Shown here piece by piece: positions 44,202-53,531 of a DNA stretch of 64,000 nt. A model generated the notes under the pieces. The model saw nothing but the letters and a program-made list of their open reading frames with translations. It had not been told where the DNA came from and did not search any database. The position numbers and the translations under genes were made by a program. Location of the stretch: positions 1,054,001 to 1,118,000 of the forward strand of contig CBDCDT010000002.1 in the NCBI GenBank assembly GCA_965215445.1. The letters are read 5' to 3'. The DNA is from CBDBLK01 sp965215445. GTDB taxonomy: Bacteria; Bdellovibrionota; Bacteriovoracia; Bacteriovoracales; Bacteriovoracaceae. Each line of letters starts with the position of its first letter. Positions within the stretch are counted from its first letter, which is position 1.

Positions 44202-45059
44202 TTAATTTTCAACAACTTGCGCTTCGGCCATTGACCAACGCGCAAGACTTCTTTGCCAAAGTGGACAGTCAGCACATTCAAATAAGAGGTCGCCGCCGGT
44301 CATTTCAACATACAAGGAATCATCATTTCGGTCGATGGCCCAGATAATCCCTTTAATATTACTACTCGTTAATGAACTAACAGTATCCCCCACAATATAT
44401 CCATTTCGGCCTTGTCCTTTTTTAATCATGATAACCGACGTTGGTATTCTGAAACTCCAAAGGGAGGATTTATTTTCGGAGACTGCAACATCACCATTTT
44501 CAAATATCCCTCTAATTGTTAATTCTTTGTTATTGGCCCAAGGAATCTTTTCTCCCACATGGAGGGCGTTATCGGGTGTGTGCCCTTGTTTGGCCGCCAG
44601 AATATAAGTCGTCACCCTCCTCGTTTCTCCCCCTGGGAGTTCGACGACGACTGTTCCATCTCGATAAACCCCTTTAATAACCGCATTTCCGTCTACATTG
44701 ACATTGGGATAAATTCCTCTGATGGCGCTTGTTATGCCGAGTTCTTGTTTTAAGTGTTCTTTTGCAGCGAAGACATAATTGGGAAGGGAAACGGCGAAGA
44801 CTTCATCGCCCACACAATAATTGCCGCTTTTCCCACTTATGGAGGCGAGTTCCGAAGGGCGGTAGGTTCTGGGGGTGGGGTCGTTAACAAATTGAATCCG
44901 AAAACCGTCTTTCACTCTGCCCAGGACACGGCCTTTTGCTGCGTATTCATTAAAGGGTGTTGTAAAATAGTCGCGAACTTCGCATCTTCTGTACTGTCCG
45001 GCAGCCTTGAAGGACGATAAAAATAACAGGAAAAAGGCGATACGTTGTATTGTGTTCAT
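44202..45059 (-). CDS. secreted protein with repeated SH3/KOW-like strands
   Basis: 285 residues with a Sec signal peptide (cleavage near KAAGQ). The mature protein repeats a short beta unit: RVLGRVKDGFRIQFV, AVIKGVYRDGTVVVEL, LTIRGIFENGDVAVSE and IKGIIWAIDRNDDSLYVEM. This looks like tandem SH3- or KOW-like barrels. A two-cysteine FECADCPLW motif is near the end. GGAG lies before the ATG at 45059. It is divergent from the serpin gene with about 250 bases between, and may be regulated with it. Function unknown. Confidence 0.65.
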   Translation of the reverse strand: MNTIQRIAFFLLFLSSFKAAGQYRRCEVRDYFTTPFNEYAAKGRVLGRVKDGFRIQFVNDPTPRTYRPSELASISGKSGNYCVGDEVFAVSLPNYVFAAKEHLKQELGITSAIRGIYPNVNVDGNAVIKGVYRDGTVVVELPGGETRRVTTYILAAKQGHTPDNALHVGEKIPWANNKELTIRGIFENGDVAVSENKSSLWSFRIPTSVIMIKKGQGRNGYIVGDTVSSLTSSNIKGIIWAIDRNDDSLYVEMTGGDLLFECADCPLWQRSLARWSMAEAQVVEN

Positions 45060-45278
45060 TTTTTTCTGTCTCCTTTGGAATTTAGTTTAGTTGTTCAAGT
45101 GAAATAAAGCAAGGTTTTAGGCAGATTTCTGTCCTGAATTTGTACCTGGGATATATAACAGCACTTTCACCATCGAATGCCCTTTATAGAGAAACGTATG
45201 AAATATTGCGATGCGTATAGTGGTTTGTAGTGATTGGTCTGTATATTAGTTTTCAAGCGGTTTTTTGAGCGAGAAAAA

Positions 45279-45304
45279 CCCAAAACCCAAAACCCAAAAC
45301 CCAA
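45279..45304 (+). repeat. CCCAAAA heptanucleotide tandem repeat (3.7 copies)
   Basis: Three perfect CCCAAAA units and a partial CCCAA directly before the AAGGAG ribosome binding site of the serpin gene. Units of seven bases change length by slipped-strand pairing in many bacteria. A change here would alter leader length, or the frame if the TTG at 45265 were the true start. Confidence 0.85.
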
Positions 45305-45315
45305 GGAGAATGTTC

Positions 45316-46629
45316 ATGAAAAAATTACTTTCGATTGTTATGCTTCATTCAGTTTTTATCGTAACCTCTGTCTTTGCTTTTTATGCAGATGATGCGGCCT
45401 TGATCGCTCAAAACCGGTTTGGCCACAAACTTTTTGCCAGTATCCTCGAAGAAAAATCTAATAATACGGACAATGTTTTTATTTCTCCGCCTTCGGCATT
45501 TTTTGCTCTTTCCATGCTGCTTGAAGGGGCCGCAGGCCCTACGCGAAGTGCAATTCTCGATGGGCTTGGAATGCATTCAGATGAATATTTTGATCGAGTG
45601 AAAGATATTCATTCGGCCAATTTCTCTTACCTCGCAACACTTGAGATGCTTGGACATAGACTTGATAACTTTACTTTGACTTTATCCAATGCCTTTTTTT
45701 GGTCGGATGACCGTCCTCCCCTTTCTCCTGAATTTGGAATGGAGCGGTCTCCTCTGGTTAGAGAACGCTATACTGATGCGTTGGAATTTTATTATGGAGC
45801 AGAAGCACTGCAGGTCGATTTTGGAGGAAAACCTAAAGAGGCCGCCAACAAAATAAACAACTGGGCGGCCGGCGCAACAAATGGACGCATTCCAGTTATT
45901 ATCGACGAGACTGCCGCCAGTCAAACATCTTTGCTTCTCGTCAATGCAGTCTATTTTAAAGGGGCGTGGCAATACAGCTTTGATCCCCAGAGAACCCGTG
46001 AGCAAAGTCATTACTTTACCATGAGTGACGGAACTTCAGTAGACGCCAAGGTTATGAACTCTACTGACTCGATAAATTTCTACCACAAAGATCAAAATGG
46101 AGCACAGGTGGCCATGCTTCCCTTTGAAGGGGAGTCCCTGGGGTTTTATGTTGTTCTTCCTCCTGAAGGAGTTAATGCCAAGAAATGGATGGTCAAACAC
46201 GCGACAAATGATTCATTTTGGACTAGGGCCTTCATCGGATTGCATGGATATGGTCTAACAAGTAGTCGTCGACCGGTTTTTCTCGAAATTCCCAAGTTCA
46301 AATTTAGTACGGGGGAAGTATTAAATGACAATCTTAGAACAATTGGCATGGGTAATGCTCTTGATACGGCCGATTTATCTAATATGTTTAGAGGGTATCC
46401 AACGGCCCGGTCTCTAAGGGTCAAGCAAGATACATTCGTTCAAGTGGATGAAGAAGGTGCAGAGGCCGCTGCTATAACAACTATTGTAGGAATAACTGGG
46501 GCTCCAATAGCTCCACAACCACCACTGTATTTGCGTTTAAACCGTCCCTTCGCGTTTGCCATCCGTGATGAAATCAAAGGTGTTTTTCTTTTCCATGGCC
46601 TTGTCGAAAGGCCGGTTTGGAGCAATTAA
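45316..46629 (+). CDS. secreted serpin (serine protease inhibitor)
   Basis: 437 residues from the ATG at 45316 (AAGGAG seven bases upstream). A signal peptide ends near VFAFYA, so it is exported. Serpin landmarks: NVFISPPSAFFALSMLLEGA, LVNAVYFKGAW, MLPFEGESLGFYVVLP, LEIPKFKFSTGEVL and NRPFAFAIRDE. The hinge of the reactive loop (EEGAEAAA at 379-386) has the small residues needed for loop insertion, so it is probably a working inhibitor; P14 is Ala rather than the usual Thr/Ser. The loop is about five residues longer than in alpha-1-antitrypsin, and the bait bond (VGITGAPIAP) is small and hydrophobic, hinting at elastase-like or subtilisin-like targets (inference). Confidence 0.93.
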   Translation: MKKLLSIVMLHSVFIVTSVFAFYADDAALIAQNRFGHKLFASILEEKSNNTDNVFISPPSAFFALSMLLEGAAGPTRSAILDGLGMHSDEYFDRVKDIHSANFSYLATLEMLGHRLDNFTLTLSNAFFWSDDRPPLSPEFGMERSPLVRERYTDALEFYYGAEALQVDFGGKPKEAANKINNWAAGATNGRIPVIIDETAASQTSLLLVNAVYFKGAWQYSFDPQRTREQSHYFTMSDGTSVDAKVMNSTDSINFYHKDQNGAQVAMLPFEGESLGFYVVLPPEGVNAKKWMVKHATNDSFWTRAFIGLHGYGLTSSRRPVFLEIPKFKFSTGEVLNDNLRTIGMGNALDTADLSNMFRGYPTARSLRVKQDTFVQVDEEGAEAAAITTIVGITGAPIAPQPPLYLRLNRPFAFAIRDEIKGVFLFHGLVERPVWSN

Positions 46630-46914
46630 AAGATTGGGCCTGCCTTGAAAAGTTAAAATAACTCAGGGGCCGAGACAGTTATAGAAATTGGCTTATACAC
46701 TCATCTCTCTGATAATCAGCAGTTGAGTGACTCCGTGCCTTCTAATTGGGATCAGCTTGATTTGCAGTGTTTTTCTCCTTCCTACCTCTCCAGTCATCAA
46801 TCAAGGTGTCCCATGCCCTAAAAAGGCCGCAAAGTGACTGATTGATTTGGTCAGGGCTTTAATTTTCTCGACTATTCTTTAAGAATTTCCCAATATCTGC
46901 CGAAGCGAGATTGT

Positions 46915-48495
46915 ATGGTGAATTGGGAAGAACTACGCAATTTACATGTTATCGCTAAACTCGGTGAGATTTTGAACCGTTGGTACGGGGTCGAGGTCGT
47001 TTTTGTCGATTCTTTGGGCAAGATTCGCTCGGGACAATTGGAACAAGGTTATCAATTTAAAGGCCATTTTTTTAGGGCACAAATGGGTTTGTCTTTAGGG
47101 CATGAGTATATTTCTCAAGATATAGAAAATGTGACCAGGAAGTTGAAGGAAAGTGGCCAAAATTCTGGAATGATTCACCAGAGTTTCTTTAAGCACGTCA
47201 AAATGGCCGCCTCTTCCGTTTTTATAGACAAAGAATATGCGGGAACAGTTTTGGCCTATCCTTTTATTTCCGAGGATATTACAGAAAGAGAACGTGGCGA
47301 AACGGTCGCACAATTGAGCGAGGCGGGGGCAAATCCTGAAGAGGCGGAGCGGGCGGTTGATAGTCTCAAGGCCTTGAATGGGGAGAATGAGAAATATTTG
47401 GAAGAGTTGGTCACTTTAGTTTCGGTCGAGGTCATGGGTTATCATCAGGAAATTGGCAAGCGCGAAGAAAGGATTCAGGAACTGAGCAGTGAGCTGGGGA
47501 ATAAATATCGCTACCATACCATGATCGGAAAATCGAAAGGTATGCAGGCGATTTATAGATTGTTGGAAAAAGTTTCCAATTCCGAGGCCTCGGTTTTTAT
47601 TCAAGGTGAGAACGGAACCGGAAAAGAATTGGTGGCCAAGGCGGTTCATTACTATTCCCCTAGAAAAGATAATATCTTGATGGCGGTCAACTGTTCCGCT
47701 TTCAACGACAATTTGCTTGATTCTGAACTTTTTGGCCACGTCAAAGGTGCTTTTACCGGGGCCTTGAAAGACAAGAAGGGCCTTTTTGAAACCGCCGATG
47801 GGGGAACCCTCTTTCTCGATGAAATTGGGGACACGTCACTTTCCATGCAAGTAAAACTTTTGCGGGTTCTTCAGGAGGGGACTTTTTTACCAGTGGGAGC
47901 GACTTCTCCCCGGCAGACCGATGTGAGGATTGTTGCCGCTACCAATAAAAATATTAAAGAAATGATGGTTCAAGGTGAATTTCGGGAAGACCTTTACTAC
48001 AGAATTAATGTCATCAATGTCAACTTGCCCGCCTTGCGAGAGCGTGCCGACGACATTTCCATTTTAATGGATCATTTCCTCAAAAAACGCTGTGATGAAA
48101 TGGGCCTTCCCCTAAAAACTTTTTCCAGAAATTGCATTGAAAAAATGTTGGATTACCACTGGCCGGGCAATGTCAGGGAACTGGAAAATGAGATTGAAAG
48201 ACTGGTAGTTTTGGCCGGGGAAGATAAAATGATTGAACCTGAATTGCTTTCACCGCGCATCCTCGATGCAGTCAAAAGGCCGCAAGATTCATCTCTGGGC
48301 GTAGAGGGCATTGATATAGGTGGCAAATTAAAGAATGCTTTGGAAAGACTTGAGAAAATGATGATTGAAAAAGGACTCAGGCGCTGCAAATTTAACAAGT
48401 CAAAACTTTCCAAAGAATTGGGCATCTCCCGCGCTTCTTTGATTGCGAAAGTGGAGAAATATAATCTCGACAAGCGCAAGCGGGAGGCAAGCTAG
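46915..48495 (+). CDS. sigma-54-dependent transcriptional activator
   Basis: 526 residues. The N-terminal 180 residues form a sensory region (LGEILNRWYGVEVVFVDSLGKIRSG...) that resembles PocR-type ligand domains, followed by a coiled linker. The AAA+ domain has Walker A GENGTGKE (231-238), the sigma-54 contact loop GAFTGA (278-283) and Walker B GGTLFLDE (296-303). A Fis-type HTH is at the C-terminus (KLSKELGISRASLIAKVEKY). It activates promoters read by RNA polymerase with RpoN. It converges on the E1 dehydrogenase gene with a four-base overlap. Its targets are unknown; the TTP-linked genes beside it are candidates. Confidence 0.9.
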   Translation: MVNWEELRNLHVIAKLGEILNRWYGVEVVFVDSLGKIRSGQLEQGYQFKGHFFRAQMGLSLGHEYISQDIENVTRKLKESGQNSGMIHQSFFKHVKMAASSVFIDKEYAGTVLAYPFISEDITERERGETVAQLSEAGANPEEAERAVDSLKALNGENEKYLEELVTLVSVEVMGYHQEIGKREERIQELSSELGNKYRYHTMIGKSKGMQAIYRLLEKVSNSEASVFIQGENGTGKELVAKAVHYYSPRKDNILMAVNCSAFNDNLLDSELFGHVKGAFTGALKDKKGLFETADGGTLFLDEIGDTSLSMQVKLLRVLQEGTFLPVGATSPRQTDVRIVAATNKNIKEMMVQGEFREDLYYRINVINVNLPALRERADDISILMDHFLKKRCDEMGLPLKTFSRNCIEKMLDYHWPGNVRELENEIERLVVLAGEDKMIEPELLSPRILDAVKRPQDSSLGVEGIDIGGKLKNALERLEKMMIEKGLRRCKFNKSKLSKELGISRASLIAKVEKYNLDKRKREAS

Positions 48496-50537
48496 TAGGC
48501 CATAAGTTGCAAAATGGCCTGGGTTATTTTTTCGGTATCGGGAAGAGTCGCCTTTTCCAAAATACGATTGAATCCCACGGGGGTATTTGTCGAACCCACT
48601 CTTTTGACGGGGGCATCGAGTTGTTCAAACGCTTTTTCGTTTATGAGGGCAGTTAATTCTCCTCCAAACCCGGCAAAAACTTTGTCTTCGTGAACGATCA
48701 GACAGCGATGGGTTTTGGCGAGAGATTGAAGAATCGTGTCTTCGTCGAGGGGTTTGAGGGAGCGCAAATCGACGACTTCCACTTCCAGGCCATTTTGAGC
48801 GGCCACTTTTTCTGCTGCCGCAAGGGAGTAGTGAACGGTATTGCCATAAGTGAGCAGTGTTAAATCTTTTCCCTCCCGGCGGATTCTCGCTTTGCCAAAG
48901 GGAACTTCAAAGTCTTCGGGAACCGGACTCATGGCGGATTGGGCGTTGTAGAGCGCCTTGGGTTCTAAAAAGACGGAAAGGCCGGGACTTCTCATGCAGG
49001 TTCTCAAAAGTCCGGCGGCATCGTCAGCAAAAGCGGGACAGACGATGCGGCAACCGGGCAAGGGCAGTAGTGAGGCCTCAATATTTTGGGAATGATAAAG
49101 GCCCCCCCCGATATAACCTCCCGATGCCAAGCGGATGGTAATGTTAGGAGCAAAAGCTCCGTTGCTGCGCCAGTAATCGTGCGTGCACTCTACAAACTGT
49201 TCCATCGCCGGCCAAAAGTAATCGGCAAATTCCGCACCTTCCACTACGACGCGAATTTTTTTGTCAAAACGACTAAAGCCGTTGGCGCTGCCGAGAATAT
49301 AATCTTCGGCGATGGGAGAGTTGTGAACGCGCTCAACTCCGAATTCCTGTTGCATGCCTTTGGAGACGTTAAAAATTCCCCCTTTGTCTTTGTTGGCCAT
49401 GTCTTGGCCCCACATAAAAGTGTCGGGGTTGTGGCGAAATTCTGCCTTGAGAGTTTCGTTGAGGGCAGTGATAAATTTTATCGCTTCTCCCTCGTGGGTA
49501 TGCAGGCCTTCTGGGTAATTTTGGCAAGTGTGTGCGTCTGGAATGACAAAATTGTAAATGGATTTGGGGTCGGGATTGGGTGCCCCTAAGGCCTTTGTGT
49601 GCGCTTCCAAAACTTGCGCTTGGGCCTCGTCGTCTATTGCTTTGAGTTCGGCCTTGGTGAATAACCTGTTTTTAATCAGCGAGTCTCTAAATTTAGGTAG
49701 CGGGTCGAGAGCAAGGGCCTGGTCGCGCTCTTTTTGGTCGCGGTAGAGTTCGTGCTTGTCGGAGTTGGAATGGGAGTGGATGCGCACACAATCGGCGTGG
49801 ACGATGACCGGTTCCCTTTTTTCCAAGGCGTGTTTCCGCGCCTCGGTCATGGCGTTCATGGAGTCGAAAACATCCTTGCCGTCGCAGTAGATGATGCGCA
49901 GATTTTTAAAACCGCTGAAATTGTCGGCGGCAATGAGGTTGGCGGTCTGGTCGCACTTGGGTACGGAAATGCCGTAGCCGTTGTCTTGAAAAATAAAGAT
50001 GGTCGGCAATTTCAAAGTGGAGGCGCCGTTGATGGCCTCGTAGCAATAACCTTCACTGGTGGAGGATTCTCCTTGAGAAGAAATGGCCACGCCTTTGTGC
50101 CCGTAATAAACCATGGCCTTGGCCACTCCCACCGCGTGCAGGGTGTGGTTGCCGGTACAAGAGGAGACGTTGTGAATATTCCACTCGGGTTTGGCAAAAT
50201 GGTTGGACATGTGCCGTCCCCCGGAGGCCAGGTCGGAGGCCTTGGAGATACCGTTGAGAATAATTTCCTCGGCACTCATCCCCGCCGCAAGGCAAGTCAT
50301 CAAATCGCGGTAGTAGGGAAAGAGGTGGTCTTTGCCGCGAGTAAATAGCTGGCCTATGGCGAGTTGAATCGCATCGTGTCCAGCGTAGGGAGCGTGGTAA
50401 CTCCAGCCGATGGCCTGCTTGAGGTAATTGGGGGCGCGCTCATCGAGTTTGCGCCCTAGGCTCAAAAGGCCATACCAAGTTTTGAGAGTTTTTTTGTCGG
50501 TATTTTTAAGCGTGTAACGCTTGGCGACTTTTTCCAT
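48492..50537 (-). CDS. fused 2-oxoacid dehydrogenase E1 component (alpha + beta)
   Basis: 681 residues joining the E1 alpha half (about 1-330) and E1 beta half (about 360-681) of a thiamine diphosphate dehydrogenase of the branched-chain type. The alpha half has SYHAPYAGHDAIQLAIG, GGRHMSNHF and the TPP-binding stretch GESSTSEGY...DNGYGIS. The beta half has MWGQDM, NSPIAEDYILGSANG, the C-terminal transketolase domain VVDLRSLKPLDEDTI and HEDKVFAGFGGEL. It decarboxylates 2-oxo acids and hands the acyl group to an E2 partner not in the window. The ATG at 50537 is used; a TTG lies six bases upstream. It is divergent from korA. Confidence 0.9.
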   Translation of the reverse strand: MEKVAKRYTLKNTDKKTLKTWYGLLSLGRKLDERAPNYLKQAIGWSYHAPYAGHDAIQLAIGQLFTRGKDHLFPYYRDLMTCLAAGMSAEEIILNGISKASDLASGGRHMSNHFAKPEWNIHNVSSCTGNHTLHAVGVAKAMVYYGHKGVAISSQGESSTSEGYCYEAINGASTLKLPTIFIFQDNGYGISVPKCDQTANLIAADNFSGFKNLRIIYCDGKDVFDSMNAMTEARKHALEKREPVIVHADCVRIHSHSNSDKHELYRDQKERDQALALDPLPKFRDSLIKNRLFTKAELKAIDDEAQAQVLEAHTKALGAPNPDPKSIYNFVIPDAHTCQNYPEGLHTHEGEAIKFITALNETLKAEFRHNPDTFMWGQDMANKDKGGIFNVSKGMQQEFGVERVHNSPIAEDYILGSANGFSRFDKKIRVVVEGAEFADYFWPAMEQFVECTHDYWRSNGAFAPNITIRLASGGYIGGGLYHSQNIEASLLPLPGCRIVCPAFADDAAGLLRTCMRSPGLSVFLEPKALYNAQSAMSPVPEDFEVPFGKARIRREGKDLTLLTYGNTVHYSLAAAEKVAAQNGLEVEVVDLRSLKPLDEDTILQSLAKTHRCLIVHEDKVFAGFGGELTALINEKAFEQLDAPVKRVGSTNTPVGFNRILEKATLPDTEKITQAILQLMAY

Positions 50538-50644
50538 CGGCAATTGGCCCTTTTCCTTCTAATTAATCATAATGGATGAGAAAGGCAAGACAAACCCAAA
50601 TTCATCCTGTAAAAGCAAGAGAGAATTAATGAAAGGGATTTGGT

Positions 50645-52477
50645 ATGAAACAGATTGAAAGTGTAGTGATTCGCTTCTCTGGAGACTCTGGAGACGGAAT
50701 GCAGCTCACTGGAACCCAATTTTCTAACACTTCTGCCATGATGGGGAACGACATTGCCACTTTTCCCGATTTTCCGGCCGAAATCAGAGCGCCGGCGGGA
50801 ACTGTTGCCGGGGTTTCCGGTTTTCAAGTCAATATTGGTGCGACGGAAATTAACACTCCCGGGGATCAACCCTTTGTTCTGGTGGCGATGAATCCTGCCG
50901 CGTTGAAGGCCAATGTGGACTCGGTTCAGGACGGGGGAGTGGTTATTCTCAACAAGGACGCTTTTACCCAGCGCAATTATGAGAAAGCGGGCTATGAAAG
51001 CGATCCTCTTGCAGGTGATGGCCTGGCCAAATTTCAATTGGTTGAGGCACACATTACGACTCAAACCACTGAGGCCCTCAAGGAACTTGAACTGGACAAT
51101 AAATCGAAAGCGCGCTGTAAAAATTTTTATGCCTTGGGCATGACTTATTTTATGTTTTCGCGCAGTCTCGACCCCACTATTGAGTGGATTCAGGAAAAAT
51201 TTAAGGGCAAAGAACAACTCATCAATGCCAATACAATGGCACTCAAGGCCGGGTTTCACTATGCGGAAACTATTGAATCAGTTATTTCCACATATAAGGT
51301 TCCCAAAGCGGCCATCGGTGCGGGAACCTACCGCTCGATTAGTGGCAATCAGGCCACGGCGTGGGGATTGATTCAGGCGGCGGAAGCGGCCAAACTCAAA
51401 CTTTTTCTCGGCTCCTATCCGATTACTCCGGCGTCCGACATTCTCCACGAACTCTCCAAATTTAAAAACTTTGGAGTGAAAACTTTTCAAGCGGAAGATG
51501 AAATTGCGGGTGTTTGCACGGCCATTGGTGCAGCTTTTGGGGGTGCACTGGCGGTGACCACTTCTTCCGGGCCGGGAATCGCCCTCAAGGGTGAGGCCAT
51601 GGGGTTGGCCATGATCTATGAGCTTCCTCTCGTCATCATCAACGTGCAAAGAGGCGGCCCTTCGACGGGACTTCCCACCAAAACGGAACAGTCCGATCTT
51701 TTGCAGGCCATGTACGGACGTAATGGGGAATCTCCCCTCATTATCGTGGCCGCCAGCCGTCCCAACGATTGTTTTGAAATGACTTTTGAGGCCGCACGCC
51801 TGGCCGTGGAGCACATGACTCCGGTGATGTTGATGAGTGATGGTTATATTGCCAACGGTGCCGAGCCTTGGAAAATTCCCGATCTTGGCAAGCAATTCAA
51901 TACGATTAAACCCCGCTTTCCCGAGCAAAAATCCGCTTCCGAACATTTTTTGGCCTACCAGCGCGACCCCGAAAGTTTGGTGCGCAGTTGGGCCACACCC
52001 GGCAGGGCCGGATTTGAACACCGTTTGGGCGGCCTTGAAAAACAAATCAATACGGGTAATGTTTCCTACGATCCCGACAATCACGAGGAGATGTGCCGCA
52101 TACGCCAGCAAAAAGTCGAACGGGCGAATAAAAATATTCCTCTGCAAGAAATAGAGGGAGAAGATTCAGGCGATTTACTGGTGGTTTCCTGGGGCGGAAC
52201 TTACGGTGCCACTCACATGGCAGTTCGGCAAATGCAACAGGATGGGCACCGGGTTTCCCTGATTCATCTCAAATATTTAAATCCCATGCCCAGAAATATT
52301 TCAAAAATCTTTCCCGCTTTTAAGAAAATTCTGGTTTGTGAACTCAATTCAGGGCAGTTACACAAAATCCTCAATGCGCGCTACAACTTGGCGGCCGTGC
52401 AATACAACAAAATTCAAGGCCAACCTTTCGCTATTGGCGAGTTGGTGAGTGCTTTTTGCAAACAATTAGAGGTCTGA
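50645..52477 (+). CDS. korA: 2-oxoglutarate:ferredoxin oxidoreductase subunit KorA (gamma-alpha fusion)
   Basis: 610 residues. The N-terminal gamma domain (RFSGDSGDGMQLTGTQFSN, about 1-190) is fused to the alpha domain with GSYPITPASDILHEL, TTSSGPGIALKGEAMGLA and QRGGPSTGLPTKTEQSDLLQ. A transketolase C-like end follows. With KorB it oxidises a 2-oxo acid (probably 2-oxoglutarate) to acyl-CoA, reducing ferredoxin. Fused gamma-alpha KorA with a separate KorB is a known two-subunit form. It is 21 bases before korB. Substrate cannot be fixed from sequence alone. Confidence 0.92.
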   Translation: MKQIESVVIRFSGDSGDGMQLTGTQFSNTSAMMGNDIATFPDFPAEIRAPAGTVAGVSGFQVNIGATEINTPGDQPFVLVAMNPAALKANVDSVQDGGVVILNKDAFTQRNYEKAGYESDPLAGDGLAKFQLVEAHITTQTTEALKELELDNKSKARCKNFYALGMTYFMFSRSLDPTIEWIQEKFKGKEQLINANTMALKAGFHYAETIESVISTYKVPKAAIGAGTYRSISGNQATAWGLIQAAEAAKLKLFLGSYPITPASDILHELSKFKNFGVKTFQAEDEIAGVCTAIGAAFGGALAVTTSSGPGIALKGEAMGLAMIYELPLVIINVQRGGPSTGLPTKTEQSDLLQAMYGRNGESPLIIVAASRPNDCFEMTFEAARLAVEHMTPVMLMSDGYIANGAEPWKIPDLGKQFNTIKPRFPEQKSASEHFLAYQRDPESLVRSWATPGRAGFEHRLGGLEKQINTGNVSYDPDNHEEMCRIRQQKVERANKNIPLQEIEGEDSGDLLVVSWGGTYGATHMAVRQMQQDGHRVSLIHLKYLNPMPRNISKIFPAFKKILVCELNSGQLHKILNARYNLAAVQYNKIQGQPFAIGELVSAFCKQLEV

Positions 52478-52498
52478 TTTTTTACTTAAGGATATGTT

Positions 52499-53506
52499 AT
52501 GACTGAAAATCCCCCCTACACCAAAAAAGATTTTAGCAGCGATCAAGACATCCGTTGGTGTCCGGGTTGCGGAGATTATGCCATCTTGACTGCCGCTCAA
52601 ATGGCCATGACCAAGATTGGAAAGAAAAGAGAAGACATCGTTTTTATTTCGGGAATCGGGTGTTCTTCGCGCTTCCCCTACTATATGAATACCTATGGCC
52701 TGCATTCCATTCACGGTCGCGCTCCGGCCTTTGCTTCGGGACTCAAATTCCACAACCCAGAGCTTTCGATTTGGGTTATCACCGGAGACGGAGATGGCCT
52801 TTCGATTGGGGGAAACCATCTCATTCATGCCATTCGTCGCAACGTCAACCTCAATATTCTGCTCTTTAACAATGAAATTTATGGCCTTACCAAGGGCCAG
52901 TATTCTCCCACTTCCAAAATGGGAACAGTGACCAAGTCAACTCCCTACGGTTCTATCGACCGCGCCTTTTTGCCCAACAAATTGGCATTGGGGGCAGGGG
53001 CGACCTTTGTAGCGCGCACCATGGACACCGATCCCAAGCATATGCAGGAAATCTTTTTGGCGGCCGAAAATCACAATGGCACTTCCTTTGTGGAAATTTT
53101 GCAAAATTGCGTGATCTTCAATGACAAAATTCACGACAACTACACCAATAGGAAACTCCGGGATGATTGGATTTTTTTTCTGGAGGACGGCAAACCCATG
53201 CGTTTTGGAAAGGGGGGCAGCAAGGGGATTGTCCAGAAAGGTTCCCATTTGGAAGTGGTCGAATGTGATAGTGTGGACGCCTCCGAACTTTTGATTCACG
53301 ACCAAAAAAATGCCAATTTGGCCTATATTTTGGCCAGCTTGCGGCCCCACGTTGACCCCATGCCGATGGGGATTCTCCATCAGGTCGATGATTCCATTTA
53401 CGACGAGGCCATTTGTTCGCAAATTGATCAAATTATTGCCAAGAGAGGGGCCGGGGATATGCAGAAAGTCTTGCTTTCAGGTTCCACTTGGAAAGTTGGG
53501 GCCTGA
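52499..53506 (+). CDS. korB: 2-oxoglutarate:ferredoxin oxidoreductase subunit KorB (beta)
   Basis: 335 residues. CPGCG (21-25) starts the beta subunit; the thiamine diphosphate motif runs from GDGDG (96-100) to LLFNNEIYGLTKGQYSP (NN at 124-125). The subunit carries TPP and, in relatives, a [4Fe-4S] cluster with ligands among Cys21, Cys24 and later cysteines. No delta-type ferredoxin subunit is adjacent, so a soluble ferredoxin such as that at 4488-4736 is needed. It ends 25 bases before the aldolase gene. Confidence 0.93.
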   Translation: MTENPPYTKKDFSSDQDIRWCPGCGDYAILTAAQMAMTKIGKKREDIVFISGIGCSSRFPYYMNTYGLHSIHGRAPAFASGLKFHNPELSIWVITGDGDGLSIGGNHLIHAIRRNVNLNILLFNNEIYGLTKGQYSPTSKMGTVTKSTPYGSIDRAFLPNKLALGAGATFVARTMDTDPKHMQEIFLAAENHNGTSFVEILQNCVIFNDKIHDNYTNRKLRDDWIFFLEDGKPMRFGKGGSKGIVQKGSHLEVVECDSVDASELLIHDQKNANLAYILASLRPHVDPMPMGILHQVDDSIYDEAICSQIDQIIAKRGAGDMQKVLLSGSTWKVGA

Positions 53507-53531
53507 AGTTTTCTAAACCAAGGAGTTTTTC

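Noticed and set aside
45279..45304. CRISPR or telomere-like array
   Set aside because: Seven-base units without spacers; only 26 bases long.
45265..45315. TTG start for the serpin giving 17 more residues
   Set aside because: It would place a repeat-encoded NPKPKTQNP stretch before the signal peptide, while AAGGAG fits the ATG at 45316.
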